64,000 bases of DNA from Erwinia aphidicola (GCF_024169515.1 NZ_JAMKCQ010000001.1:4673077-4737076); one strand, 5' to 3'; positions 1 through 8,985 are shown, counted from the first letter of the stretch. Program-made: numbers and translations. The notes: generated from the sequence alone by a model not told the origin.

Positions 1-21
1 CATCAAAAACAGGAGTGACCT

Positions 22-1032
22 ATGAAACCCCGTTCCGTGACGCTGGAAGATGTCGCCCGTGCCGCTGGCGTCTCGTATCAAACCGTCTCCAGAGTGCTGA
101 ACCATTCGCAGCAGGTCTCCGGAAAGACCCGCCAGCGGGTTGAGGCAGCGATGCAGGCGCTTAACTATGTGCCAAACCGGGTGGCACAGCAGCTGGCGGG
201 CAAGAATACGCGCACGCTCGGCCTCGCCACCAGCGACCTCGCGCTGCTGGCTCCGGCGCAGATTGCCTCCGCCATTCAGCAGCGCGCCAGCCAGCTGGAC
301 TACCACCTGGTGATAGCGATGGCGGGCAGCGGCGGCGCACGCCAGGCGGTCAGCGACCTGCTGGCACAGCGCGTCGACGCGCTGATAATCAATATTCCGC
401 TTGATGCCTCTGCCGCCAGCCAGATTGAGCAGATGGCGGGATCCCTGCCCTGCATCTTTCTGGATGTGGCGGAGGATGCCGCGGTGGCGATATGCAGCTT
501 CAGCGCACAGACTGGCGCACGCCAGGGGGCCGAGCATCTTTTGCAGCTGGGGCATCGGCGAATCGCGTTATTGAACGGGCCGGCGGACTCGGTGGCGGCG
601 CAGGCGCGCAGCAAGGCGTGGCTGGCGGTGCTGAGGGAACGGGATCTGGCGCCCACACAGCAGCTAAGCGGCGACTGGAGCGCAGAGTCCGGCTACCGGG
701 CGGTGATGCAGCTGGAGGGTCAGGCACGCCCTACGGCGCTGTTAGTGGCTAACGATCAGATGGCACTCGGTGCGATGCAGGCGCTGCACCAGCTTGGCGT
801 GGCGGTACCTGCGCAGATGTCGGTGGTGGGCTATGATGATACCGCCGACAGCGCCTGGTATCAGCCGCCGCTGACCACGGTGCGCCAGGATATGCGCCAG
901 CTAGGTGAATGCAGCGTGAACTCGCTGGTGGCTAAGCTGGAAAACCCCGCTGCCGGTGAGGCGCTGACGCCTTTTGCCACCACGCTGGTGGTGCGCGCCA
1001 GCACCCGTCAGGCTCCGGAACAGCAGGCATAA
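22..1032 (+). CDS. lacI: LacI-family transcriptional repressor, close to LacI
   Basis: A 336-residue sugar-responsive DNA-binding repressor. Residues about 6-27 form the LacI helix-turn-helix (VTLEDVARAAG, VSYQTVSRVLN) and residues about 51-61 the hinge helix NRVAQQLAGK, nearly identical to E. coli LacI. The periplasmic-binding-protein-like core also keeps LacI stretches such as LLAQRVDALIINIPLD, LLVANDQMALGAMQ and SVVGYDDTADS. The ATG at 22 has AGGAG about 7 bases upstream. E. coli LacI is 360 residues; here the C-terminus stops shortly after the core, so the leucine-heptad tetramerisation helix is missing and the protein is probably dimeric. The regulated genes are not in this window; they may lie upstream of position 1. 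It converges on tmaR with a terminator between them. Identity as a galactoside repressor is inferred from similarity; another sugar is possible. Confidence 0.85.
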   Translation: MKPRSVTLEDVARAAGVSYQTVSRVLNHSQQVSGKTRQRVEAAMQALNYVPNRVAQQLAGKNTRTLGLATSDLALLAPAQIASAIQQRASQLDYHLVIAMAGSGGARQAVSDLLAQRVDALIINIPLDASAASQIEQMAGSLPCIFLDVAEDAAVAICSFSAQTGARQGAEHLLQLGHRRIALLNGPADSVAAQARSKAWLAVLRERDLAPTQQLSGDWSAESGYRAVMQLEGQARPTALLVANDQMALGAMQALHQLGVAVPAQMSVVGYDDTADSAWYQPPLTTVRQDMRQLGECSVNSLVAKLENPAAGEALTPFATTLVVRASTRQAPEQQA

Positions 1033-1060
1033 AAAAGCCGGACAGATTGCCCGGCCTTTA
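1031..1060. terminator. Bidirectional intrinsic terminator between lacI-like gene and tmaR
   Basis: GCCGG and CCGGC arms around a short loop, preceded by a run of A and followed by CTTTAT. It lies between the converging 3' ends and can serve both strands. Confidence 0.6.
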
Positions 1061-1078
1061 TCATGCTGGCGTTCGCCG

Positions 1079-1396
1079 TTACGCTTTCGGCTCGCCCATC
1101 GCTTTCAGCTTCTTCGACAGATCGCGACGCTCTTTAGAGAGGTCGGCATTTTTGATGATGTAATCATCCACGCGATCTTCGTAATCGCTGCGCATGCTGG
1201 AGATAATCTCCTGGATAGCTTCCACGCTCATGCCGGGTTTAATGTACTCACCCAGGTTGTCGAGCAGCAGAACACGCTTCTGGTTATCACGGATTTTCTT
1301 TTCGTTGTCGTGAATTTCACGTTGCAGCTTGTTCTTACGACGAAACATACGCACGAACTCCAGTACGTCCTGAAATGATTGCTTTGCATTTTCCAT
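1079..1396 (-). CDS. tmaR: TmaR/YeeX family protein (DUF496), PTS polar-localisation factor
   Basis: A 105-residue charged protein almost collinear with E. coli YeeX/Tma[20 protein letters not shown] at the N-terminus, then [20 protein letters not shown] and [20 protein letters not shown]. The many heptad-like charged and leucine positions predict coiled coil. TmaR in E. coli gathers at the cell pole and controls the localisation and activity of PTS Enzyme I. The ATG at 1396 was preferred over one five codons upstream because it matches the family start (MEN/MET) and has AAAGGTG about 7 bases before it. It is the first gene of the yeeX-yeeA-dacD order shared with E. coli. Confidence 0.9.
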   Translation of the reverse strand: MENAKQSFQDVLEFVRMFRRKNKLQREIHDNEKKIRDNQKRVLLLDNLGEYIKPGMSVEAIQEIISSMRSDYEDRVDDYIIKNADLSKERRDLSKKLKAMGEPKA

Positions 1397-1557
1397 GAAG
1401 ACACCTTTCATTTGGGCCTGCTTACACAGGCATCATTGTCGTAGCCATCAGATTAGCGGCGCGCCGCTGGCGATGGCAATTTTAAACTTGCAGAATCGGA
1501 TTGGGCCTATCTTACCCTGAAGCGACCCGCCTCGCAGTAAGTTGTTGCTGGATCATT

Positions 1558-2652
1558 CTATTTTCGCAGCGCCAGGCGAATAAGTTCCGATAACCGCTCC
1601 AGCTGCCGGACCATCTCCAGACTGAGCCAGACGTAGCCGTGAATGGGGGTTTCCACCAGTTCGTCACTGTCAGACTCGGCGATCAGCTGGCGCAGTTCCC
1701 GCGTAATCTCCACCAGTTCTTCACTGTTGGCTCCAATCTTGTCGGTATTCCCCTCCACGATAGCCTGCGACAGCGCCCGCAGCGTATTTTCGGTCATCTG
1801 CTGGGTGCGGCGCAGCGCCGGGGCGTTCAGCATAATCAGGTGGCTCTGGCGCGACGCCCACCAGGCATTGAGCTGCAGCTCCAGCGTGCAGACCAGATTG
1901 CGGTTCAGCGTCTGTATCCCTTCAAATACCGAGCGCGGCGTGCGCGTCTCTTTACTGGAAGGCTCGATCAGCGCGCGCATCTTAATCACATTACTGAGCA
2001 GGCGCTGTAACGGGCGCGTCAGGCGCGGTTTTTCAACCAGGTTGGGAGAGAAACCGGCGTGATAAACCCGCGCGGTTTCCAGCAGCAGATCGGACAGCTG
2101 AATGCGCCAGTGGGTGTAGGCTTTTTGCGGCCAGATGCTGGTGAACAGCAGCGCCAGCAGCGAGCCGAGGATCACATCACCGCCGCGCCACAGGGCGGTG
2201 GTCATATCCCCCGGGATCCCGCCGCAGATCACCGCCAGGGTGATGCCAATCAGCAGCGCCATATAGGGCTGTTTGCCCAGCGTCAGAAAGCCGCTGATAA
2301 ACATGATCGCCGCGCACCACAGCAGCATGCCCGGCAGCGAGATCAGCTCCAGCCTGAGCGCGATCAGCCCGGAGATAGAGCCATACAGGGTGCCGCCAAT
2401 GCGCTGCAGCGCGCGCGGGAAGACATTGCCCCAGAAGGATATCGGCCCCATCACCACCACCAGCGTGATCAGCGGCCAGCTGCCCTCGGGGATCTCCATC
2501 AGCCTGACCAGCAGGAAGGTAAGCACGAAAGCCAGCGCGATACGCACGCCGTGCACTGTGCGGTAATTACGATATACGTTGAACTGCAGGGCCGAAATCG
2601 GCTTGTCCGGTCGCAAAACAGGCTCCGAAAGATGGGGGTCTCTGCGCGCCAT
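1558..2652 (-). CDS. yeeA: FUSC-family inner membrane protein YeeA
   Basis: A membrane protein with about six hydrophobic segments in its N-terminal half (for example VRIALAFVLTFLLVRLM and LITLVVVMGPISFWGN), followed by a cytoplasmic helical half ending in SLEMVRQLERLSELIRLALRK. It matches E. coli YeeA along its length (RIGGTLYGSISGLIALRLEL, GDVILGSLLALLFTSIWPQ). FUSC proteins resemble aromatic-acid efflux components (AaeB) but YeeA has no firmly assigned substrate. The start is uncertain: ATG at 2652 has AGG six bases upstream and gives 364 residues; a GTG at 2712 would add 20 residues with a poor ribosome site. It lies between tmaR and dacD as in E. coli. Confidence 0.85.
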   Translation of the reverse strand: MARRDPHLSEPVLRPDKPISALQFNVYRNYRTVHGVRIALAFVLTFLLVRLMEIPEGSWPLITLVVVMGPISFWGNVFPRALQRIGGTLYGSISGLIALRLELISLPGMLLWCAAIMFISGFLTLGKQPYMALLIGITLAVICGGIPGDMTTALWRGGDVILGSLLALLFTSIWPQKAYTHWRIQLSDLLLETARVYHAGFSPNLVEKPRLTRPLQRLLSNVIKMRALIEPSSKETRTPRSVFEGIQTLNRNLVCTLELQLNAWWASRQSHLIMLNAPALRRTQQMTENTLRALSQAIVEGNTDKIGANSEELVEITRELRQLIAESDSDELVETPIHGYVWLSLEMVRQLERLSELIRLALRK

Positions 2653-2851
2653 GATACCTGAAGTCGGGGTCGGGAAAAGGCGTAGAGCGACGCTTTTCAG
2701 ATGTTTTTTCACTCATTTATGGCGAGTTAACGGCAGAAAACATTGAATTTACCGGGGAGATACAGCCCGTTAATAATCCATTACCTTGCCGATGAATTTA
2801 TTAACTTTTAAATAACATGGCCGCAGGAAGGCGGCCATGGAAAAATCAGCC

Positions 2852-4036
2852 TTACAGCTTGCGCTTGATATAGTCTGAAATGCGCGTGATAACGCCTGCC
2901 TCTTCTATCGGCTGCAGCGCCACCAGCGGGTAGCTGGCCAGCTGCTTATCGCCCTCAACCAGTTGAATAGTGCCGACCTGCTCGTGCAGCTTAATCGGTG
3001 CTTCCAGATCCTTGCGGTCGATGACGTACTTGGCTTTGACCTTCTGCACTGCATCGCGTGGCAGGGTAAGATAGACGTCATTTTCACTGCCCAGAGAAAT
3101 GCGGTGCGGGTTGCCGTACCAGACATTTTCATGGCCAATCTCTTTGCCCGCGTGGAACAGCTGGACGGTATCGAAATTGCTCTGGCCCCAGATCAGCAGT
3201 TTGCGCGCCTGCTCTTCACGCCCTTTCGGGCTTTTACCCCCCATCACCACGGCAATAAGGCGGCGCTGACCGTCCACGCTGGAGGCAATGATATTAAAGC
3301 CGGCGCTTTCGGTGTGGCCGGTCTTCAGCCCGTCGACGTGCAGGGTTTTGTCCCACAGCAGGCCGTTGCGGTTCTGCTGGGTAATGCCGTTCCAGGTGAG
3401 CGACTTCTCGCTGTACATTTGGTAGAAGTCCGGCTCGCCGCTGATGATCGCCCGTGACAGCTTCGCCAGGTCGCGCGCGGTGGTGAACTGGCCCGGTGCA
3501 TCAAGCCCGTGAACGGTTTCAAAGTGGGTATTAGCCAGGCCAAGCTTTTCAACATACTGATTCATCATGGTGACAAAGTTTGCCTCGCTGCCCGCCACAT
3601 AATCGGCGAGCGCCACGCAGGCATCATTACCTGAATCGATAATCACACCGCGGCTTAAATCGCGCACCGAGACCTTCTCCCCCGGCTTAAGGAACATCAG
3701 CGAAGAACCTTTAAATACCGGGTTGCCTGCTCCCCAGGCATCCTGCCCGACGGTGACCATGTCATCACGGCTAATCCGCTTTTTATCAATAGCGCGGTCA
3801 ACCACATAGCCGGTCATCAGCTTGGTCAGGCTGGCCGGATTGCGGCGCTCATCCGGGTTGCCGGAGGTGAGGATCTGCCCGGTAGTGGCATCCATCAGTA
3901 CCCAGGAAGCGGCATCAATCGCCGGGGCAGTCATTGGGAACGCCAGTGCGTCAACGCCCGGGTTGTTTTCGGCATGGGCTACGGTACTCAGGGCCATAAC
4001 CACGGTTAAACTTGCAAGCTGACGCTTTTTCAACAC
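2852..4036 (-). CDS. dacD: D-alanyl-D-alanine carboxypeptidase (PBP6b)
   Basis: A 394-residue low-molecular-weight penicillin-binding protein that trims the terminal D-Ala from peptidoglycan pentapeptides in the periplasm. It has a Sec signal peptide (about residues 1-22, cut after VAHA), the serine-enzyme motifs SLTK, SGN and KTG (within ASLTKLMTGYVVDRA, IIDSGNDACVALADY and VDGLKTGHTESAGFN), and the C-terminal PBP5_C beta domain with a final amphipathic helix (ISDYIKRKL) for membrane attachment. Similarity is strongest to E. coli DacD rather than DacA or DacC, and its place upstream of sbcB agrees. The start is GTG at 4036 (or TTG at 4033), with AGGA a few bases upstream. Confidence 0.9.
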   Translation of the reverse strand: MLKKRQLASLTVVMALSTVAHAENNPGVDALAFPMTAPAIDAASWVLMDATTGQILTSGNPDERRNPASLTKLMTGYVVDRAIDKKRISRDDMVTVGQDAWGAGNPVFKGSSLMFLKPGEKVSVRDLSRGVIIDSGNDACVALADYVAGSEANFVTMMNQYVEKLGLANTHFETVHGLDAPGQFTTARDLAKLSRAIISGEPDFYQMYSEKSLTWNGITQQNRNGLLWDKTLHVDGLKTGHTESAGFNIIASSVDGQRRLIAVVMGGKSPKGREEQARKLLIWGQSNFDTVQLFHAGKEIGHENVWYGNPHRISLGSENDVYLTLPRDAVQKVKAKYVIDRKDLEAPIKLHEQVGTIQLVEGDKQLASYPLVALQPIEEAGVITRISDYIKRKL

Positions 4037-4271
4037 TCAATCCTCAATACGGTAACAGATAAAAAATTGCGCATGTTGTACGGGATCCTTTGGCATTTTG
4101 TGCGAATAAATTGCAAGAAAATATGAATAAATCAGCCGATTAGCTGATGGAGCTGCACCTGGTGTGGCGCTGAAATTTTTCCACAGGGAAATGCCCTCTT
4201 CTGGATATCGCCACTGCCGCGGCCTGATGTAGTTTTACGTCGACACTTTAATGACAGGAGCGTGATTAAAA

Positions 4272-4520
4272 ATGAAGTTAATACCCTTTGCCTTACTTGC
4301 ACTTTGCCTGAACGGCTGTGCCGATAGCGCAGACCCCCTTGATAGCCGCCAGGGCGCGGTCATTTGTCAGGGTTTCGGCTGTAACACCCCGCCCGGTAAA
4401 CACTCATCCTCATCAGCTACCCACAAGCCAACCCGGGATGAAAAAATTCGCGCGCGCCAGGGGCTGCCGCCGGACTTTGGCAGCGATGAAAGTCGGGTCT
4501 CATTTCCGATAAAATTTTAA
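4272..4520 (+). CDS. Small predicted lipoprotein, unknown function
   Basis: An 82-residue protein that I do not recognise. The N-terminus is a lipoprotein signal: hydrophobic stretch LIPFALLALCLNGC, with lipobox L-N-G-C and the lipidated cysteine at residue 16. The mature part is hydrophilic, with a short CQGFGC pair of cysteines, a Ser/Thr/His/Lys-rich stretch and a tail containing GLPPDFGSDES. Residue 17 is alanine and residue 18 aspartate, so sorting to the outer membrane is likely but not certain. The ATG at 4272 follows AGGAG about 12 bases upstream. It stands alone between divergent dacD and kbp on the same strand, 84 bases before kbp. Confidence 0.65.
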   Translation: MKLIPFALLALCLNGCADSADPLDSRQGAVICQGFGCNTPPGKHSSSSATHKPTRDEKIRARQGLPPDFGSDESRVSFPIKF

Positions 4521-4604
4521 CCGGGTCGGGCATCTGCTGCGCAAAAAGTGCCGGGGCGTCTAAACTTAAGCTGCTCTACTCACCTACTAACAGGAGTTAT
4601 AGAC

Positions 4605-5045
4605 ATGGGACTGCTTGATTTCGTTAAAGAGGCCGGGAGCAAAGTTATTGAGGCCTTCTCCGGCAATGCACACGCGCAGGCGACTGCAATTGAAGATGAC
4701 CTGAAAAAATCGGGGATCCCCGGTGCTGATAAGGTCAAGGTTGAGGTCAATGGTGACAAGGTCGTGGTTACCGGTGATGGCCTGACGCAGGAGGAGAAAG
4801 AGAAGATCATTGTCGCCGCCGGCAACGTGAAGGGTATCGGCAGCGTAGATGACAAGATTACCGTCACCTCGGTAGCCGTTGAGGCCAGATTCTATACCGT
4901 TGTTTCCGGTGATACCCTGAGTGCCATCGCTAAAAAAGAGTATGGCAACGCCAACGACTACAACAAAATTTTCGAAGCCAACAAGCCGATGCTGAGCCAT
5001 CCGGACAAGATCTACCCGGGCCAGAAACTGCGCATACCGCAGTAA
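4605..5045 (+). CDS. kbp: Potassium-binding protein Kbp (YgaU), BON plus LysM
   Basis: A 146-residue protein matching E. coli Kbp (149 residues): N-terminal [14 protein letters not shown], a BON domain (about residues 25-90) with [19 protein letters not shown] and [14 protein letters not shown], and a C-terminal LysM domain (about residues 95-145) with [20 protein letters not shown] and [11 protein letters not shown]. Kbp is a cytoplasmic K+-binding protein. The ATG at 4605 was chosen because CAGGAG lies 9 bases upstream and it equals the family start. A 600-base stretch around this gene has a decayed second copy at 6885-7500. Confidence 0.92.
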   Translation: MGLLDFVKEAGSKVIEAFSGNAHAQATAIEDDLKKSGIPGADKVKVEVNGDKVVVTGDGLTQEEKEKIIVAAGNVKGIGSVDDKITVTSVAVEARFYTVVSGDTLSAIAKKEYGNANDYNKIFEANKPMLSHPDKIYPGQKLRIPQ

Positions 5046-5066
5046 TCCTGCGCCTGACCTTACCTG

Positions 5067-5090
5067 ACCGGCGAAATGCCGGTTTTTTTT
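5067..5090 (+). terminator. Intrinsic terminator of kbp
   Basis: Perfect ACCGGC / GCCGGT stem with a five-base loop followed by eight T. A worn version of the same hairpin follows the second kbp copy near 7389-7410. Confidence 0.8.
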
Positions 5091-5265
5091 CGTCTGACAC
5101 CGCTGCTGCGACGCTTCAGCCTGTAGGGGATATGGTTTACCATAAGGCATATCACTAAAACGCATCGCTCAGGAGAGAGCTCAGGATGAAGGTAGAGGGA
5201 TTTTCCCGCCCGACTCAATGCTGCGTTTTCAGGAAGTTAATTATTAAGTGGACCGCCATAACATC

Positions 5266-5403
5266 ATGAAAAACGCCACCAGCCAGCCCACCTTCCTTTT
5301 TCACGATTACGAAACCTTTGGTAAAAGTCCGTCGCTGGACCGCCACTTAAAATCCCTAACATGGAGTAAATCACCCCCCCTAAAATTACAAAATATTTTT
5401 TAG
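5266..5403 (+). pseudogene. sbcB: Severed 5' end of a second sbcB copy
   Basis: From the ATG at 5266 the frame reads MKNATSQPTFLFHDYETFGK then SPSLDR, which is the start of exonuclease I (compare QPTFLFHDYETFGKSPSLDR in the intact gene at 9490). Homology stops at about 5342; the frame then runs into AT-rich DNA and ends at 5403. The 55 bases shared with the intact gene differ only at a few third-codon positions, so this is a related but diverged allele. The ten bases TGGACCGCCA occur at both edges (5249-5258 and 5336-5345), and TTAAGTGG (5244-5251) is mirrored by CCACTTAA (5343-5350). The fragment holds the first catalytic acidic residues but cannot encode an enzyme. Confidence 0.85.
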
Positions 5404-5686
5404 TCATCACCAACACTTATCAACCAGAGGATAATAAAATAACAACTACAGCCCTCTATCAATAATATAAAAGAAAAAATAAGTAGATATTTAAAACCAG
5501 TATAGAACAAAAGAAATTTATTAATTAAATGAATGGTATTGAGTAATGAAATTCAAACCATTCAGTCACAACGGATAACATCTTATTTCCAAAACCATTT
5601 TTTTGTGGGAAAGGTATGGTAAAACAGTTATAATAGGATATCTCCGAAAACACAATAAGTCAGATAAAACCACCTGGATTTAAGTA
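5404..5686. other. AT-rich gap without a gene
   Basis: Strongly AT-rich, with no reading frame I would support. It marks the left edge of the acquired acyltransferase block and presumably holds the promoter of the gene at 5687. Confidence 0.5.
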
Positions 5687-6787
5687 ATGAATATAGATAA
5701 AAATAAAATAAATTACCTTGAAGGATTACGTGGACTCAGTTGCATGGTGGTTTTATTTGACCACTGTGTAAATCAGTTTTATCCTTCACTTAGACTTACA
5801 AACCAAAGTGGATTTACCGGAACTGTAAAAGACATTATTGCATGGTCCCCTCTTAACATAATTTACAGTGGCCTTATTTCCGTATTTATTTTCTTTATAC
5901 TAAGCGGATTCGTTCTGTCCCACAAATATCATCTTACCAGAAACTTCAAAGACATAATAAATGCATCTAGGAAAAGATACTTCCGTTTACTAATACCAGT
6001 TTTTTTCTCACTTATATTTTTTTGGATTTGCAAGGAAATAATTGAAATTCTTTTCAAAAAGGAAAACAACATTTCTTTCTTTCAAATAATAAAATCCTCA
6101 TTTTTCGATATATTCTTTACTGGCGAAAATATCATAAACGGTCCATTATGGACTATGCATGCAGAACTAGTAGGTTCCTTCATCGTATTTGGAATATTAG
6201 CCGTAAGCCATGAGATGAGATTTAGATGGTTAGTATACCTCACTGCATTGATTTACACATTCAATACTTTTTACTTTCTCTTTATATTAGGTGCTTTACT
6301 ATCTGATCTTTATACATCTCAATATCACTCATGGATAAAATTTTTAAATAAAAAAACAATAAACACCCCCCTACTAATACTCTCACTTTTATTTGTCTCC
6401 TACCCAACAATAAGACCAGGCGTAGAGATAGGTGGTATCTACACCTACTTAACATTCCCAGCAGACTTTAGCATTCATACCTTCTGGCATATTATCGGCG
6501 TAAGCATTATTTTTTTAGTTATTTTAAACACTCCTTCACTGCAAAAAATATTCAATCATAATCTGTCACTTTTTTTAGGTAAATTATCCTTTTCTGCTTA
6601 TGTCTTACACTTCCCGATTTTATTAGTAGTGAGAGAGTTCAATATAAAATTCAATTCTGCATCATTAACTCTACTTGTTAACTCAATAATTGTATTTTCG
6701 TTGACACTGATAATTTCAATTGCATTTGAAAAATACATTGACAAGAATGCCGTGATAATATCAAACAAAATAGCCAAGAATGCATAA
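5687..6787 (+). CDS. Acyltransferase-3 family membrane O-acyltransferase (OafA/NolL type)
   Basis: A 366-residue integral membrane protein with about ten hydrophobic segments. The N-terminus NYLEGLRGLSCMVVLFDHCV is the acyltransferase-3 signature with the conserved His at residue 26; RKRYFRLLIPVFF and GPLWTMHAELVGSF are two further family motifs. Proteins of this type usually move acetyl or other acyl groups onto sugars of O-antigen, exopolysaccharide or lipid-linked intermediates at the inner membrane. The exact substrate cannot be read from sequence. The gene is far more AT-rich than kbp or sbcB and uses A/T-ending codons, a sign of transfer. It lies between an sbcB fragment and a broken kbp copy. 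The start ATG at 5687 is supported by the motif position; upstream TAAG gives only a weak ribosome site. Confidence 0.8.
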   Translation: MNIDKNKINYLEGLRGLSCMVVLFDHCVNQFYPSLRLTNQSGFTGTVKDIIAWSPLNIIYSGLISVFIFFILSGFVLSHKYHLTRNFKDIINASRKRYFRLLIPVFFSLIFFWICKEIIEILFKKENNISFFQIIKSSFFDIFFTGENIINGPLWTMHAELVGSFIVFGILAVSHEMRFRWLVYLTALIYTFNTFYFLFILGALLSDLYTSQYHSWIKFLNKKTINTPLLILSLLFVSYPTIRPGVEIGGIYTYLTFPADFSIHTFWHIIGVSIIFLVILNTPSLQKIFNHNLSLFLGKLSFSAYVLHFPILLVVREFNIKFNSASLTLLVNSIIVFSLTLIISIAFEKYIDKNAVIISNKIAKNA

Positions 6788-6929
6788 ATATGGTTTAAAG
6801 CAATAATTTTATCTAGGCCAGGGTAATATTACTGTTTAACTCTGGCAATGTTCTCAACCAACCAGACAGAACTTAATTCTCAGTCTAAACTTAAGTTGCT
6901 GTACTCACCTACTAACAGGAGTTTTAGAC

Positions 6930-7366
6930 ATGGGACTGCTTGATTTCGTTAAAGAGGAGAGCAAAATTTTGAGGCCTTCTCCGGCAATGAACACGCGCAG
7001 GCGACTGCGATTAAAGATAACCTGAAAAAATCGGGCATCCCGGGCGCAGACAAAGTTAAAGTCGAGGTCAATGGCGACAAAGTGGTCGTCGCTGGCGACG
7101 GGCTGACGCAGGAGGAGAAAGAGAAGATCATGGTCGCCGCAGGCATTGTGAAGGGTATCAGTAGCGTGGATGACAAGATTATCGTCACCTCGGTAGCCGT
7201 TGAGGCTAAGTTCTTTACCGCTGTCTCCGGTGATACCCCGGGTGCTATCGCGAGGAAAAAGTATGGCAACGCCAACGACTACAACAAAATTTTCGAAGCC
7301 AACAATCCGATGCAGAGCCATCCGGACAAGATCTATCCGGGCCAGAAGTTGCGTATACCTCAGTAA
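6930..7366 (+). pseudogene. kbp: Frameshifted second copy of kbp
   Basis: The copy begins [11 protein letters not shown] and includes the same upstream CTACTAACAGGAGTTxTAGAC block as intact kbp. Between codons 9 and 16 it has lost a net four bases relative to the copy at 4605, so translation from the ATG at 6930 leaves frame and stops after 32 codons. Beyond the shift the kbp frame is open again from about 7082 to 7366 ([39 protein letters not shown]), with substitutions at LysM positions such as SGDTPGAIARKKYG. Similarity to the first copy runs on into the terminator and about 120 bases beyond. A short LysM-only protein from 7082 is conceivable but has no clear ribosome site. Confidence 0.85.
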
Positions 7367-7410
7367 TCCTTGGCCTGAGCGTACCTGATCGGCTAAATGC
7401 CGGATTTTTT

Positions 7411-7836
7411 CGTCTGTAATCATGCCGCGAAGTTTCAGAATCAGAGGGATACGCTTTATCAACAAGGATATGATTACAACGCAATGCTCAAGGTAGTTCA
7501 TCACAGAAACTTTGAATGATTCTTCGCCTTCAGATAGTTAGTCATTCAATAGACCGTAATAACAACACTAAAGTGCCTTAAACAAATCAATCTTCCTCTT
7601 ACTTGATAAATTCACTTCGATCGGACAGGCAATAATAGAGTGAAAAATTATTTTTACGCAGTTTTTTGTACTGTTTAGGTATACAGCCTAACGCATTAGG
7701 TAAGTAGCGTGATAAGCATATTTATCCAGAATAAAGGCTATGAAAGAAACTTTAATGACTTCGCGCAATATAGCACTGTTAAACTATTTATTGTGGTGAT
7801 ATTATATTGAAATAATTTATGAATGGCGTATGACGC
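7411..7836. other. Gap with decayed kbp downstream sequence, then AT-rich DNA
   Basis: The first part, to about 7500, still resembles the region downstream of intact kbp (GCxTTATCAACAAGGATATGATTAC against GGTTTACCATAAGGCATATCAC). The rest is AT-rich with no supportable gene and likely holds the promoter of the next acyltransferase. Confidence 0.5.
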
Positions 7837-8985
7837 ATGATGGCACAATACTTGATAATTCTTTCACTCTCATTTATTTTTCTGAGCACACTATATTTCA
7901 TAGCTGAAAAAAGTGGACTTAAAAACGATTTAAAAAAAACCTCAAAATTTAAAACCATTGACGGATTAAGAGGTCTGGCAGCAATTTTAGTTGTCTTCCA
8001 TCATTCAATCCTGGCAAATATAAATGCAATTAGTGGAAACTGGAATTTTTCTAATGAAAAATTTATAAGCGAAAATGAACACCTCCAAAGTTTTTATCAT
8101 AACGCTGGACCAGTTGGAGTTATTTTATTCTTTATGATAACTGGATTTTTATTCTCTAATAAACTAATCACCAGTAAAGGCAACATTAGTTACACCGACT
8201 TCTACAAAAAGAGAATACTTAGGATTGCTCCTCTTTACTATTTCAGCGTGCTTGTTATATTTATCATATCTATGTCTATGCCCATCAATACACCTTCAGA
8301 TTTTTTGGATGGGGTCAAGAAATTTTTCGGATGGTTAAGTTTTTACTTCATTGGATATGAAGGGTTTACAACTAATTATCCATATAGTAGGTTAAATGCA
8401 GGAGTTTTTTGGACGTTGGCGGTAGAATGGAAATTCTATTTTTTAATCCCTTTTTTAGGTCTCTTTGCAGGCTCACTGAGAAATGTAATAATATTTTCCA
8501 CCTCAGCCGCCTTAACTATTATCACCTTAAACAATGCCGGCTTGATAATAAATACGGATAGCGCAATTATACTATCTTTTTTATTTGGTTCACTTTCCTC
8601 TATAATACAAAACAGCCAACTAAACCTTAAACTTCTAACTCTCAAACCTTTATCTATTTTAACTATAGCTTGTATAACCTACGCTTTATTATCCCCACCG
8701 GAGGTCTATAATAATTTAACCGTAAGCGTTATAGGCGTTGCATTTATTATCATTAGTGGTGGGAACAGCATTTTAGGGTTATTAACATCAAAGCCACTCA
8801 AGGCTGCTGGGGTTATAAGTTATAGCATTTACCTGCTTCACGGAATAACACTTAACGTCTGCAACTTTTTCCTTGCAAAAAACATTAGTTACCTTTCAAT
8901 TACTGCCATTTCATTAATAATCATACCTTTAATATGTACAGCCACCTATTTATACATTGAGAAGCCTTTTATATCAAAAAATTAG
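7837..8985 (+). CDS. Second acyltransferase-3 family membrane O-acyltransferase
   Basis: A 382-residue membrane protein with about ten hydrophobic segments. Family signatures are FKTIDGLRGLAAILVVFHHS (residues about 41-60, conserved His pair), FYKKRILRIAPLYYF and GVFWTLAVEWKFYFLIPFLG. This is closer to the common OafA/YrhL type than the gene at 5687, to which it is not an obvious duplicate. The first segment (YLIILSLSFIFLSTLYFIAE) precedes the signature and may act as an uncleaved signal anchor. It is AT-rich like its neighbour and unlike sbcB, which follows after a 504-base gap. The likely role is O-acylation of surface polysaccharide; the O-antigen at 28-40 kb and the exopolysaccharide at 41-59 kb are both possible targets. 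ATG at 7837 is the first of two adjacent ATG codons. Confidence 0.82.
   Translation: MMAQYLIILSLSFIFLSTLYFIAEKSGLKNDLKKTSKFKTIDGLRGLAAILVVFHHSILANINAISGNWNFSNEKFISENEHLQSFYHNAGPVGVILFFMITGFLFSNKLITSKGNISYTDFYKKRILRIAPLYYFSVLVIFIISMSMPINTPSDFLDGVKKFFGWLSFYFIGYEGFTTNYPYSRLNAGVFWTLAVEWKFYFLIPFLGLFAGSLRNVIIFSTSAALTIITLNNAGLIINTDSAIILSFLFGSLSSIIQNSQLNLKLLTLKPLSILTIACITYALLSPPEVYNNLTVSVIGVAFIIISGGNSILGLLTSKPLKAAGVISYSIYLLHGITLNVCNFFLAKNISYLSITAISLIIIPLICTATYLYIEKPFISKN

Noticed and set aside
5244..5350. Short inverted and direct repeats considered as insertion-sequence ends
   Set aside because: No transposase in the island, and TGGACCGCC is part of the sbcB coding sequence; recombination is simpler.
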